The notes below the pieces were generated by a model. It was not told the DNA's origin. It did not search any database and was given only the letters and a program-made list of their open reading frames with translations. From Symbiodolus clandestinus (GTDB lineage: Bacteria; Pseudomonadota; Gammaproteobacteria; Enterobacterales; G038960095): a stretch of 64,000 nt of DNA. The stretch lies in contig CP152425.1 in NCBI GenBank assembly GCA_038960095.1, forward strand, positions 124,001 to 188,000. The letters run 5' to 3'. This document shows, piece by piece, positions 9,038-17,425 of the stretch. The position numbers and the translations under genes were made by a program. Position 1 is the first letter of the stretch, and each line of letters begins with the position of its first letter.

Positions 9038-9567
9038 CATTGCTGTCCACACGCCGGCTTGGTTTTTTTCTGGAATTGCTTAGGCTGCAGCACCATTTTA
9101 ACCCGGCCATTGGCTGTGCTATCGGCTTGAACCTGTTGCTTGTGCAGATCATAGGTGATTCGGTTACCATCCATCTGGTTATCTCCCATCTTCAGCATCG
9201 CCTGCTGCTGCAAAATCATCATCCCTGTTTGAGCATTATATCGCAAACAGCGACCGGAACCGCTAATGATTTGTTGATTATCCAGTTGTTGGTAGAAAGT
9301 TACCGGTGATCCCGTGGCTTCTACCCGCTCCCATCCGGGTTGGTTGTTAGTCCGAGTGACCACTGCCCGATCGGCTCGAATCACCATTGAACCCTGAGTA
9401 ACGACCACCTGCCCACTAAACACCATTCGATGATCATTAAAAGCGATTGATTGCTGTTGGGAAACAACCGCTATCGGCTGTTGCTTATCGCTGGTCAGTG
9501 CCCATGATTTGTTTGAATACACTAGCCCTAATAGCGCAACTATTATTGCTTTACGGCTGACCATCAT
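9037..9567 (-). CDS. lptA: LPS transport periplasmic protein LptA
   Basis: LptA forms the periplasmic bridge that carries LPS from LptC to LptD. The product is 176 aa with a signal peptide (about residues 1-23, ending SWA) and an OstA/LptA beta-jellyroll with typical strands (FSGQVVVTQGSMVIRADRA, VEATGSPVTFYQQ). It overlaps lptC upstream by 17 bases and lptB downstream. The C-terminus is basic and short, as in the E. coli protein. Confidence 0.95.
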   Translation of the reverse strand: MMVSRKAIIVALLGLVYSNKSWALTSDKQQPIAVVSQQQSIAFNDHRMVFSGQVVVTQGSMVIRADRAVVTRTNNQPGWERVEATGSPVTFYQQLDNQQIISGSGRCLRYNAQTGMMILQQQAMLKMGDNQMDGNRITYDLHKQQVQADSTANGRVKMVLQPKQFQKKTKPACGQQ

Positions 9568-10102
9568 AATGGGTCCTCACTGCATTCAATACGGTTAAGA
9601 CACGCTGATTAAAGTTACCTTGCAGCCCATTGCCCTGAGTGACCCAATGCTCTCCATAAAGCAGTACCGGACAATCTCCGCTTAGAGCTCCACTGTCTAG
9701 ATCAAGCTGCAACTGTTCGGTGCGCACACCCTGTAACAGGGAGCGCTGCATTAAGCTGGTCCCGACAATATCTCCTTGTAAGATCAACTGCTGTTTTTTT
9801 AGCAAGCGTGCCTGGTGAGCCTGTATCAGCCAGCTAACCTGTGGCACAGCCAATAACTGCAGCTGAGGTTCTTCAAAATCAACCTGCTGCTGTGATCGAT
9901 AATAGCGGGCTGCCACTGCCGTTAACCGATAGGCTGGATTGCCTTGTTCATTGTAGCGTAATACCGTTAAATCAGTTATCCGATGCGGTGCTAACTCTCC
10001 TTGGCAACGCGATAATGAACCCGTATCCACTGAATTCAGCAGCAACCACGCCGCTAATCCAGCGGCGATCAGGGTTAATACTATTGTTAACTGCCATTTC
10101 AC
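9551..10102 (-). CDS. lptC: LPS export protein LptC
   Basis: LptC is a bitopic inner-membrane protein that accepts LPS from LptB2FG and hands it to LptA. The product is 183 aa with one N-terminal transmembrane helix (about residues 6-23) and a periplasmic jellyroll domain. The order kdsC-lptC-lptA-lptB and the four-base overlap with kdsC (10099-10102) support the call, because LptC sequences are poorly conserved. It ends like other LptC proteins (VLNAVRTHYDGQP). Confidence 0.93.
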   Translation of the reverse strand: MKWQLTIVLTLIAAGLAAWLLLNSVDTGSLSRCQGELAPHRITDLTVLRYNEQGNPAYRLTAVAARYYRSQQQVDFEEPQLQLLAVPQVSWLIQAHQARLLKKQQLILQGDIVGTSLMQRSLLQGVRTEQLQLDLDSGALSGDCPVLLYGEHWVTQGNGLQGNFNQRVLTVLNAVRTHYDGQP

Positions 10103-10671
10103 GGTTGACTGCCGGTTGCGATCGACGCATCGTCGCCTGGAAACTGCTGATTAGCCAGCAGTAATAGATCACAAAGTTCGCGAACCGCCCCCGCTCCTCC
10201 TGGTTTTCGCGTTACATAATGAACGCGCGATAATAGCCAGGGGTGGGCATCTGCCACACAGGCCGCTAAGCCAACTTCGCAAAGCACTGGCCAATCAATG
10301 AGATCATCCCCAATATAGGCAACTTGCTGGGGTAATAACTGCCCCCGCTGCAACAATTGATGAAAAGCCACCGTTTTTTCAGCTTGATCTTGGTAAACCC
10401 ATTCAATCCCTAATTGAGTAGCCCGATCACTGACCATACGTGACTTGCCACAGGTGATAATCGCTACCCGAATATTGATAGCTTGTAACCGCCGGATGCC
10501 ATAGCCATCATGAACATGAAAGCTTTTGATCTCTCCACCCTGGCTATCACGATAGAGGTAGCCATTGGTCAGCACACCATCCACATCACAAATTAATAGG
10601 CGGATCCGCTGAGCACGCAGCAACAGTGCGGCTGGGATCGGGCCATAAATCGTTTCAAGCCAATCGCTCAT
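10099..10671 (-). CDS. kdsC: 3-deoxy-D-manno-octulosonate 8-phosphate phosphatase KdsC
   Basis: KdsC removes phosphate from Kdo-8-phosphate, the last step before CMP-Kdo in LPS core synthesis. It is a HAD enzyme: motif I is ICDVDGVLTNG (nucleophile Asp), and the later metal site is YIGDDLIDWPVL. The 190-aa length is normal. It shares one base with kdsD (TAATG at 10669-10673), so the two are translated together; both feed the waaA step encoded at 44.5 kb. Confidence 0.96.
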   Translation of the reverse strand: MSDWLETIYGPIPAALLLRAQRIRLLICDVDGVLTNGYLYRDSQGGEIKSFHVHDGYGIRRLQAINIRVAIITCGKSRMVSDRATQLGIEWVYQDQAEKTVAFHQLLQRGQLLPQQVAYIGDDLIDWPVLCEVGLAACVADAHPWLLSRVHYVTRKPGGAGAVRELCDLLLLANQQFPGDDASIATGSQP

Positions 10672-11642
10672 TAAACCACTCCTGCCTTTAATAGATCGTA
10701 GAGTTGAACAACACCAATTAACTGCTCATTTTGCATAACCAGCAAAGTAGTAATCTGCTGCTCTTGCATGAAATTTAAAGCTTCAACCGCCAATTGATTT
10801 GCTTTGATGTGTTGACCACGCGATGTCATGACTTCGCTGATTCGAGTATGGTTCAGATCCAGCGACTGATCCAGCACTCGCCGCAGATCACCATCGGTAA
10901 ACACCCCTTGTACCGGTTGCTGATCATCACCAATAATCGTCATTCCTAGACCATATCGGGTCATGGCTAATAGCGCCTCGCGCAATGAGGTTTGGGGGGC
11001 CACAATAGGGACAGCATTCGCTTGACGCATCACATCTCTAACCTGCAGTAATAGCCGCCGCCCTAGGCGCCCTCCCGGGTGTGAGCGAGCGAAGTCTTCT
11101 TGCGTAAAGCCTCGTGCCCGCAGTAAAGCTACCGCTAATGCATCGCCAAGCACTAAGGTAGCAGTGGTACTAGAGGTGGGTGCCAACCCCAGAGAACAGG
11201 CCTCTTGCAACTGACCAATATCCAAGTGAATATCCACAAACTGAGCTAAAGTACTCTGTCGATTGCCAGTGATGGCAATGGTCGGTAATGATAGCCGTCT
11301 AAAGCCGGCCAGTAGATTTAACAGTTCCGGGGCTTCACCGGAATAGGAGAGCAATAGTAGGCAATCCGTGGCACTGATCATTCCTAGATCACCATGGCTG
11401 GCTTCGCTGGGGTGGATAAAAAAAGCGGGCGTCCCGGTACTGGCCAGAGTCGCTGCGATTTTGCACGCAATATGTCCTGATTTGCCGACACCCAGCACCA
11501 CAATTTTACCGCGGCAATGGTAGCACTGTTCACAGGCTTGAATAAACGCTGGCTGGGCAATGGTCTGCCGAAGCTGCTGCAGGCTGTCCAATTCAACCGT
11601 CAGCACCTCCTGCCCCCATTGCTGGAATTCAAAAGATGTCAC
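10671..11642 (-). CDS. kdsD: D-arabinose 5-phosphate isomerase KdsD
   Basis: KdsD converts ribulose 5-phosphate to arabinose 5-phosphate, the first committed precursor of Kdo. The 323-aa product has an N-terminal SIS sugar-isomerase domain (VVLGVGKSGHIACKIAATLASTG in pieces, SEASHGDLGM) and two C-terminal CBS domains from about residue 205 (RDVMRQ and SEVMTS starts). It appears to be the first gene of the kdsD-kdsC-lptC-lptA-lptB run. A small hairpin (ACCCG-T5-CGGGT, 11693-11707) lies ~50 bases upstream. Confidence 0.96.
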   Translation of the reverse strand: MTSFEFQQWGQEVLTVELDSLQQLRQTIAQPAFIQACEQCYHCRGKIVVLGVGKSGHIACKIAATLASTGTPAFFIHPSEASHGDLGMISATDCLLLLSYSGEAPELLNLLAGFRRLSLPTIAITGNRQSTLAQFVDIHLDIGQLQEACSLGLAPTSSTTATLVLGDALAVALLRARGFTQEDFARSHPGGRLGRRLLLQVRDVMRQANAVPIVAPQTSLREALLAMTRYGLGMTIIGDDQQPVQGVFTDGDLRRVLDQSLDLNHTRISEVMTSRGQHIKANQLAVEALNFMQEQQITTLLVMQNEQLIGVVQLYDLLKAGVV

Positions 11643-11865
11643 GAATCATACTCACTATTTATTTTGTAGAAGTTTAGACTGGATTGACGATTACCCGTTT
11701 TTCGGGTTAAGCCTGCTCTTCTACATAAAAATTTAAGTCAAGCGCAGGCTGACTATTTCTTGATAGGAGAGCTCAGTAAGCGCTTCAATATCACTAACAT
11801 TAGCACCTTTATGACATCTTTTTAGCGATAGCATAGCGCTCATCGTTTCTACCAAACTGCTCGCC

Positions 11866-12488
11866 TTACTGTAAGCCATGCTGTTCAAATCTTTGTGCAA
11901 GGATCATTACATCCTCCTGGGAATTAGGGACTGCCCGAATAAAGGCCTCTATGAAAGCTTGTTCATCAAAGACTTCACCCACCTTACTACTATAATACAT
12001 CAAAGTTCTAGCTAATTCACTGCTTGGATCGGCAGTAACCCAAGCCTTAGCCAGAAAAACCGCATGCTCCAGTAGGTCTCCCAGATATGCTTGAAGACCG
12101 CCTCTAATAGTGCCACACCCTTAGGAGTGAGGATAGCCCGAGCATAATGCCCACTAAGCGCTGAAACAACTGGATGAAATTGTCACGCTAAAGCATACTT
12201 AATGGCTGTTATAGGCGGATATAAAAGGCTTTCTAGCCCGGGTTGACACAACTGGCTGATAAAATTCATTGCGCCGGTGTTGACCAACATTTATCTGTAC
12301 TATGTATTGATCTGTGATTTGAAAAGCGCTTTACCTGGGGCTGTATAGGTCGGACGAAGATGATGCGTTATGCCAATGGCTTCGTGACCTGTTTTATCTA
12401 CGAAGAAGATGCTAAGCAGTTTTAAATAGACATCATGAGGGGTTGACGCTCCTTCGACTAAGTTGTTTGATTCTTTAGCCTTCGACAT
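11866..12488 (-). pseudogene. Decayed Rpn-family (Transposase_31 / YhgA-like) gene
   Basis: Fragments on the minus strand of one broken gene can be read. The N-terminal piece starting at the ATG at 12488 contains STPHDVYLKLL, close to the STPHDALFK start typical of Rpn recombination-promoting nuclease/putative transposases. The C-terminal piece (about 66 open codons, stop 11866-11868) ends with IRAVPNSQEDVMILAQRFEQ, like the EELMTIAEQLE-type end of that family. Between them are stops and shifted frames. Rpn proteins are PD-(D/E)XK enzymes common as repeats in enterobacterial symbionts. The call is from memory of family text. Confidence 0.5.
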
Positions 12489-12648
12489 TACAACCCCTAT
12501 TTGAGCTTCACTGGCAAAATACAAGACAACAAGGACTTATCGGCAACCAAATACCCACCCTTAACCACCAATAAAAAACAGCGCGAGGCATGGAATTTGC
12601 TCTGAGGCTGAATTCTAGCCATAAGCTTAGTAACTTAATCCAGCATTT

Positions 12649-13590
12649 TTAATAAGCTAACCACCATAAATAGCCTGCGAAACTGCCTAACATCAGCACT
12701 GCTGTCATCCGTTGTTGGCTGGGTTGCTGCCAACAGAACAGCACCAATAGTAACGTAGCACCTAACATCACCCAATAGTCCCGGATAAACGCGTGGGGGT
12801 CAAGGGCACCGGGCGCTATCCAGGCCGGTAGCACCATGACTACTAGGCTATTAAATAGATTGGAACCAATAATATTACCTAACACCACCGCGGGCTGCCG
12901 CTGGTATACCCCGACCACCACGGTCGCCACTTCAGGCAAACTGGATCCCAGTGACATTAGGGTGATGCCAATCACTAACTCGCTAATACCCCAAACCTGG
13001 GCAATTTGGGTAGCTGGCTCAACCACCCAGTGTGCTCCGAGCGGCAATAGCCCTAAGCCCAAAGTGGCGTTTAATAGTGCTTTAGGGGTTGTCGAGCTCG
13101 TAGTAGCTGCCACAGTGCTGGATGGCTTGCTAACTGAACGCTGTTTAGCGTGGCGCCAGACACTCCAGACGATAAATAGTAATCCAATTCCACTGAGAGC
13201 CCAACCATCAAAACGCTCCAGACGATAGTGCGCCAACGGCCAGCCGAGTAACAGAGTGACCCCCAGCAGCCAGATAAGATCCCACTGCCGCAATCGTGCT
13301 GGCACTGCCAAAGGCTGCAGTATCCCAGCGATGCCGAGGATCAACAGAATATTAATAATATTGGAGCCTAAGAGGCTACCAACAGCAGCATCACGGTAGC
13401 CTTTAAGGGATGCCATCAGCACCATCACTACTTCAGGCAGCGAAGTCCCAATGCCAACCACCGTCATCCCAATCACTAAGGGAGACCAGTGGCAGCGGTG
13501 AGCCAATGCCACCGCCCCTGCCATCAGCCGATCAGCCGCCCAGAGCAGCAGGCATAACCCACACACCAACTGACTGATAGGTAACCACAT
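12649..13590 (-). CDS. yrbG: CaCA-family sodium/calcium antiporter-like protein YrbG
   Basis: A 313-aa inner-membrane protein of the Ca2+/cation antiporter family. It has the two inverted alpha-repeats: GMTVVGIGTSLPEVVM with GSLLGSNIINILLI in the first half, and GITLMSLGSSLPEVATVV with GNIIGSNLFNSLVV in the second. About ten hydrophobic segments are visible. In E. coli yrbG lies between kdsD and mlaF but on the other strand order; here it is separated from kdsD by the Rpn remnant. The physiological substrate in bacteria of this type is not firmly known. Confidence 0.93.
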   Translation of the reverse strand: MWLPISQLVCGLCLLLWAADRLMAGAVALAHRCHWSPLVIGMTVVGIGTSLPEVVMVLMASLKGYRDAAVGSLLGSNIINILLILGIAGILQPLAVPARLRQWDLIWLLGVTLLLGWPLAHYRLERFDGWALSGIGLLFIVWSVWRHAKQRSVSKPSSTVAATTSSTTPKALLNATLGLGLLPLGAHWVVEPATQIAQVWGISELVIGITLMSLGSSLPEVATVVVGVYQRQPAVVLGNIIGSNLFNSLVVMVLPAWIAPGALDPHAFIRDYWVMLGATLLLVLFCWQQPSQQRMTAVLMLGSFAGYLWWLAY

Positions 13591-14046
13591 ACCACACCCC
13601 TAGCACGCCAGCCCTCTGGCTACTCTCGTTACTATAACAGTTTCCCCACAGCATCGAAATCGCTATCTCGCTGGTACAATGCTATTTGCTATCAGGGGCC
13701 TAATGTAAAGGGTGTAATAAAACTAGGGGAATCACTGGATATCGTTATCCGGCAGCTGATTATCTAGGATGACTAACCAGCAATTATTTGCACTCATGAC
13801 CGCATGCTTAGTAAGCCGGAACCCGGCGATAGCAAACAAAGTTGCTTATGCTGTTATTGACCTAGCTTGTATTCGAGGTACTCAGGGTGACCATTTAACG
13901 GCTATGCGTGCTCAACAAACCATTAAACAAGCTACTAAGAATGTAGATTTTGGCAAGAATAACCGTTGAGCCTGGCCTAAGAAAAGCCTATTATTCCTCT
14001 CAAGTACTGACAATAATCGATATTGCCCTCTACCAGGAGATTGTAG
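13591..14046 (+). other. 456-bp region upstream of the mla operon
   Basis: It separates divergent yrbG and mlaF and presumably holds the mla promoter, though I cannot pick a convincing -35/-10 pair. One 66-codon frame (13769-13969, +) starts with an ATG only two bases after TAGG and resembles nothing I know; I do not call it a gene. mlaF itself has an AGGAGA site about 6 bases before its ATG. Confidence 0.4.
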
Positions 14047-14856
14047 ATGCCGAAAAAAACTGTCCCTCTGGTAGCATTACAACATGTCACTTTTGAGTAT
14101 CCTAATCGTCGTATCCTTGAAAATTTAAGCCTAACCATTCCTACAGGAAAAATTACTGCGATTATAGGGCCTTCGGGAACCGGAAAGACCACTCTGATCC
14201 GGCTTATTGGTGGGCAACTCTATCCTCAGCATGGGCAAGTGCTTTTTAAGCAACAGGATATCCCCAAACTCTCTCGCCAACAGCTCTACACGGTCCGTAA
14301 AAAAATGAGCGTGCTGTTTCAATCGGACGCTCTGTTTACCGATCTCAACTTGTTTGATAATGTCGCTCTTCCATTGCGTGAACATACCAAGCTGCCGCCA
14401 CCACTGATTCATACGTTGGTAATGATGAAATTGGAAGCGGTCGGCCTGCGGGGGGCTGCAAAACTTATGCCTGCTGATCTATCAGGCGGGATGGCTCGGC
14501 GAGCCGCTTTGGCACGCGCCATCGCCCTGGACCCGGAGCTACTACTGTTTGATGAACCTTTTGTTGGTCAGGACCCGATTACTCTCGGTATGTTAGTGAT
14601 GCTAATCCAGCAACTCAATCTTTCCCTAGGGATTACTTGTCTAATTATCTCACACGAAATTTCCACTCTATTCCATTTAGCAGATTATGGCTATCTGCTT
14701 GCTGATAAGCAGGTGATTGATCAAGGAACCCCCAACCAACTACGCCATTCTAAAAATCCCAAAACTCGCCAATTTTTAGAGGGAAAGGCTCAGGGATTAG
14801 TGCCTTATCACTATCCGGCAGGTGATTACCATAAGGCTCTGTTTACCACATGTTAA
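14047..14856 (+). CDS. mlaF: Phospholipid transport ABC ATPase MlaF
   Basis: MlaF is the ATPase of the MlaFEDB inner-membrane complex that moves phospholipids between the inner membrane and MlaC, keeping the outer membrane asymmetric. The 269-aa product has Walker A GPSGTGKTT, a strongly conserved stretch MMKLEAVGLRGAAKLMP, signature LSGGMARRAALARAIAL, Walker B LLLFDEPFVGQDP and the switch His in ISHEIS. The C-terminal tail VPYHYPAGDYHKAL is the MlaF extension that contacts the neighbouring subunit. It overlaps mlaE by seven bases. Confidence 0.97.
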   Translation: MPKKTVPLVALQHVTFEYPNRRILENLSLTIPTGKITAIIGPSGTGKTTLIRLIGGQLYPQHGQVLFKQQDIPKLSRQQLYTVRKKMSVLFQSDALFTDLNLFDNVALPLREHTKLPPPLIHTLVMMKLEAVGLRGAAKLMPADLSGGMARRAALARAIALDPELLLFDEPFVGQDPITLGMLVMLIQQLNLSLGITCLIISHEISTLFHLADYGYLLADKQVIDQGTPNQLRHSKNPKTRQFLEGKAQGLVPYHYPAGDYHKALFTTC

Positions 14857-15629
14857 GTCGTCTGATTATCCAATTAGGAACCCAAGGCGTAAAGCTTTGC
14901 AGCGCTTTTGGGCGTTCTGGGCTAATGCTAGCTTATGCTTTAATCCGTCGTCCACAGCCAGCCAAACAATGGCCACTGATCCAGCAACAACTCTACCAAC
15001 TAGGCCTACAATCTCTTTTAATTATGGCTTTATCTGGGCTATTTATCGGTATGGTCCTTAGCTTACAAGGCTACTTGATACTATCTACCTTTGCAGCTGA
15101 ACATAGCCTCGGACAAATGGTAGCCCTCTCTCTGTTACGAGAATTAGGCCCAGTGATCACTGCCTTGCTATTCGCTGGACGCGCGGGTTCGGCCTTAACA
15201 GCTGAAATTGGCTTGATGAATGCCACCGAGCAATTGGCTTCGCTGGAGATGATGGCGGTCGACCCCTTACAACGATTAATTGCGCCTCGATTTTGGGCCG
15301 GACTAATCAGTCTGCCGCTACTTACGCTGCTATTTATTGCCGTTGGTATTTGGGGCAGTGCTATGATTGGTATTGATTGGAAAGGAGTTGATGCTGGCCA
15401 TTTCTGGTCATTAATGCAGGCCAGCGTACACTGGCACTATGATGTTCTCAATGGCTTACTGAAAAGTGTTATTTTTGCTATCACGATTCTTTGGATTGCT
15501 CTGTTTAATGGTTATGATGCTCCACCGACTGCTGCTGGTGTCAGCCAAGCAACTACTCGAACTGTGGTGCAATCTTCTTTAGCCATCCTCGGATTGGATT
15601 TTTTATTAACCGCCCTGTTGTTTCAATAG
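14850..15629 (+). CDS. mlaE: Phospholipid transport permease MlaE
   Basis: MlaE is the integral membrane subunit of MlaFEDB. The 259-aa product shows about five to six hydrophobic helices and the family segments LVALSLLRELGPVITALLFAGR (in pieces: SLLRELGPV, LFAGRAGSALTAEIGLM) and MMAVDPLQRLIAPRFWAG. The start overlaps the end of mlaF, and mlaD follows after 21 bases. Confidence 0.97.
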   Translation: MLSRLIIQLGTQGVKLCSAFGRSGLMLAYALIRRPQPAKQWPLIQQQLYQLGLQSLLIMALSGLFIGMVLSLQGYLILSTFAAEHSLGQMVALSLLRELGPVITALLFAGRAGSALTAEIGLMNATEQLASLEMMAVDPLQRLIAPRFWAGLISLPLLTLLFIAVGIWGSAMIGIDWKGVDAGHFWSLMQASVHWHYDVLNGLLKSVIFAITILWIALFNGYDAPPTAAGVSQATTRTVVQSSLAILGLDFLLTALLFQ

Positions 15630-15650
15630 TATTATCAGGAGACTATCACT

Positions 15651-16121
15651 ATGCATTCCGCAAAATCGGTCGAAATTGGCGTAGGGCTATTTATGCTAGC
15701 GGCGATAGCGGCTCTGCTATTTATTAGCCTACGAGTAGCGATTAACCATCCTTTCCAACAAGAAGCCAACTACATACTTCATGCTACTTTTGATGATATT
15801 ACTGGTCTAAAGGTGCACTCTCCCGTCAAAATCGGCGGTGTTATCGTCGGTGAGATAACGAAGATTACCCTTGATAAACATCACCGACCTTTTGTGCGTT
15901 TGGCTATCTCACAACAATACCGGCAATTGCCTAACAATAGCCGATTGGCTAGCCGAACTGCCGGCCTATTGGGAGAGAAGTATCTAGCCATTATTCTACC
16001 CGGATTTACTGAGCCTGAAGTTACCTACCTTAAAGCTGGCGATACCATTGAAGATACTGACTCTTCCATTGTTTTAGAAGAGTTGATTGGACGTTTCTTT
16101 TACTCCCGGAAACACTCGTAA
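15651..16121 (+). CDS. mlaD: Phospholipid-binding MCE protein MlaD (short C-terminus)
   Basis: MlaD is anchored in the inner membrane by one helix (about residues 8-29) and forms a hexameric MCE ring in the periplasm. The MCE core is present (TFDDITGLKVHSPVKIGGVIVG, SRTAGLLGEKYLAI in pieces). The product is 156 aa against 183 in E. coli: it stops right after the ring-closing segment ELIGRFFY, lacking the disordered acidic tail. The core looks functional. AGGAG precedes the ATG. Confidence 0.96.
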   Translation: MHSAKSVEIGVGLFMLAAIAALLFISLRVAINHPFQQEANYILHATFDDITGLKVHSPVKIGGVIVGEITKITLDKHHRPFVRLAISQQYRQLPNNSRLASRTAGLLGEKYLAIILPGFTEPEVTYLKAGDTIEDTDSSIVLEELIGRFFYSRKHS

Positions 16122-16131
16122 GGTCTGAACT

Positions 16132-16791
16132 ATGACGTTAACCAGTTATCCCCTGTTTTTTCGCGCCCTCTTCTCAGGCTGCTCTCTCCTATGGCTAGTA
16201 GCAACCTGGCCATTGAGGTGTCAAGCGTTAATCACCAGCAATCCCTATCAATTAATGCACCAAGTGGCTGAACAAACCTTCCAACGGTTACGAAGCGAGC
16301 AGTCTACCATCGCTCAAGATCCTAACTATTTACGGGTAGTTGCTCGCCAAGAGTTAATGCCCTTTGTCCACACACGCTATATCGGAGCACTGATTTTAGG
16401 TCCTCTTTTTACTACTTTAGAGACTTCCCAACAGCAGGACTACTTTCAAATCCTTGAAACCTATTTGGAATACAATTGTGCTCAGCTGTTAGCCCGCTGC
16501 CACAACCATCGGTATCAAATTGAGGCAGAAAAACCGTTTGAAAATCGCAGTCTAGTTGCTGTACGTTTGTATCTCTTGCAACAGGCAGCCAATCCACTCC
16601 GGGTCGATTTTAAGTGGCGAAAAAACAGTAAGAGCCAACAATGGCAATTGTATGATATCCTGGTTGAAGGAGTTAGCTTAATAATGACCGAACGACAGGA
16701 GTGGTCTAGCTTATTCCGCCAATCAGGGTTTGACGCTTTAATTAAGCAACTGCAATCCGATGCAAAACAGCCTATCCAATTACCATCATAA
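16132..16791 (+). CDS. mlaC: Periplasmic phospholipid shuttle MlaC
   Basis: MlaC carries phospholipids between MlaA at the outer membrane and MlaD. The product is 219 aa with an N-terminal signal peptide (about residues 1-31, ending RCQA) and the Tol-Tol-Ttg2 fold; recognisable segments are FVHTRYIGALILG and KWRKNSKSQQWQLYDILVEGVSLI in pieces. It lies ten bases after mlaD. mlaA is not in this window. Confidence 0.95.
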   Translation: MTLTSYPLFFRALFSGCSLLWLVATWPLRCQALITSNPYQLMHQVAEQTFQRLRSEQSTIAQDPNYLRVVARQELMPFVHTRYIGALILGPLFTTLETSQQQDYFQILETYLEYNCAQLLARCHNHRYQIEAEKPFENRSLVAVRLYLLQQAANPLRVDFKWRKNSKSQQWQLYDILVEGVSLIMTERQEWSSLFRQSGFDALIKQLQSDAKQPIQLPS

Positions 16792-16807
16792 AACACAGTA
16801 ATTAAGT

Positions 16808-17152
16808 ATGTCAGAGAAGCTACGCTGGGAATTCGTTAACCAACGATTGAAATTACAGGGAGTTCTGGATCATTCAACCGTCCCTGCTGTATGGCAGCAA
16901 CAGCAGCAATGGCTTTCTCGCATCAAAGAGTGTTTATACGTTGATTTAACCGCCTTAAGCCGTATTGACTCTGCAGGGTTAGCGCTGTTACTACAGATCG
17001 CTGAAAATGCCCAGAAAGGACAGTTAGCTTGTCGGATGATCGGTATGACGGATGAACTGCTATCATTAGTAGACATTTATCATCTACAACCGATTATAAT
17101 CCCCTATTTTGAATCGAACAATGGACTAATAGCCAACCATGATAACGGATGA
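16808..17152 (+). CDS. mlaB: STAS-domain protein MlaB
   Basis: MlaB is a small cytoplasmic STAS protein that binds MlaF and is needed for assembly and activity of the complex. The 114-aa product has the STAS core YVDLTALSRIDSAGLALLLQ, with the Thr/Ser-containing loop seen in MlaB proteins. It overlaps ibaG by 14 bases and ends the mlaFEDCB set in E. coli order. Confidence 0.94.
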   Translation: MSEKLRWEFVNQRLKLQGVLDHSTVPAVWQQQQQWLSRIKECLYVDLTALSRIDSAGLALLLQIAENAQKGQLACRMIGMTDELLSLVDIYHLQPIIIPYFESNNGLIANHDNG

Positions 17153-17402
17153 GATCCACCAGCTACTAACTGATATTTTAACTCGCGATCAACCCCTAGA
17201 ATTGCTACGAGTTATCCAAGAAAATGATAACCACATTAAGATTGTTGTCGTGAGCCTTGTATTCAATGGCATGAGCCTAGTTAAAAAACAGCAAATGATT
17301 TACCAGCCCCTACTTAATCATTTTGCGAAACAGCAGATTCACGCACTCACTATTAATACCTTTACCCCACAAGAATGGCAACATCAACGGCGGCTCGCCT
17401 AA
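17139..17402 (+). CDS. ibaG: BolA-family protein IbaG
   Basis: IbaG is a BolA-like protein thought to work with monothiol glutaredoxins in iron-sulphur and acid-stress physiology. The 87-aa product has the BolA signature FNGMSLVKKQQMIYQPL and an end HALTINTFTPQEW, like E. coli YrbA. It sits between mlaB and murA as in E. coli. The conserved Cys seen in some BolA proteins is absent. Confidence 0.94.
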   Translation: MITDEIHQLLTDILTRDQPLELLRVIQENDNHIKIVVVSLVFNGMSLVKKQQMIYQPLLNHFAKQQIHALTINTFTPQEWQHQRRLA

Positions 17403-17425
17403 TCACCCCCTATATTGATACGAAT

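Noticed and set aside
12836..13228. 130-codon frame on + opposite yrbG
   Set aside because: It lies entirely inside the intact antiporter gene on the other strand; a coding shadow.
13769..13969. 66-codon frame upstream of mlaF
   Set aside because: The start codon lies too close to the only purine-rich stretch, and the sequence is unlike any known family.
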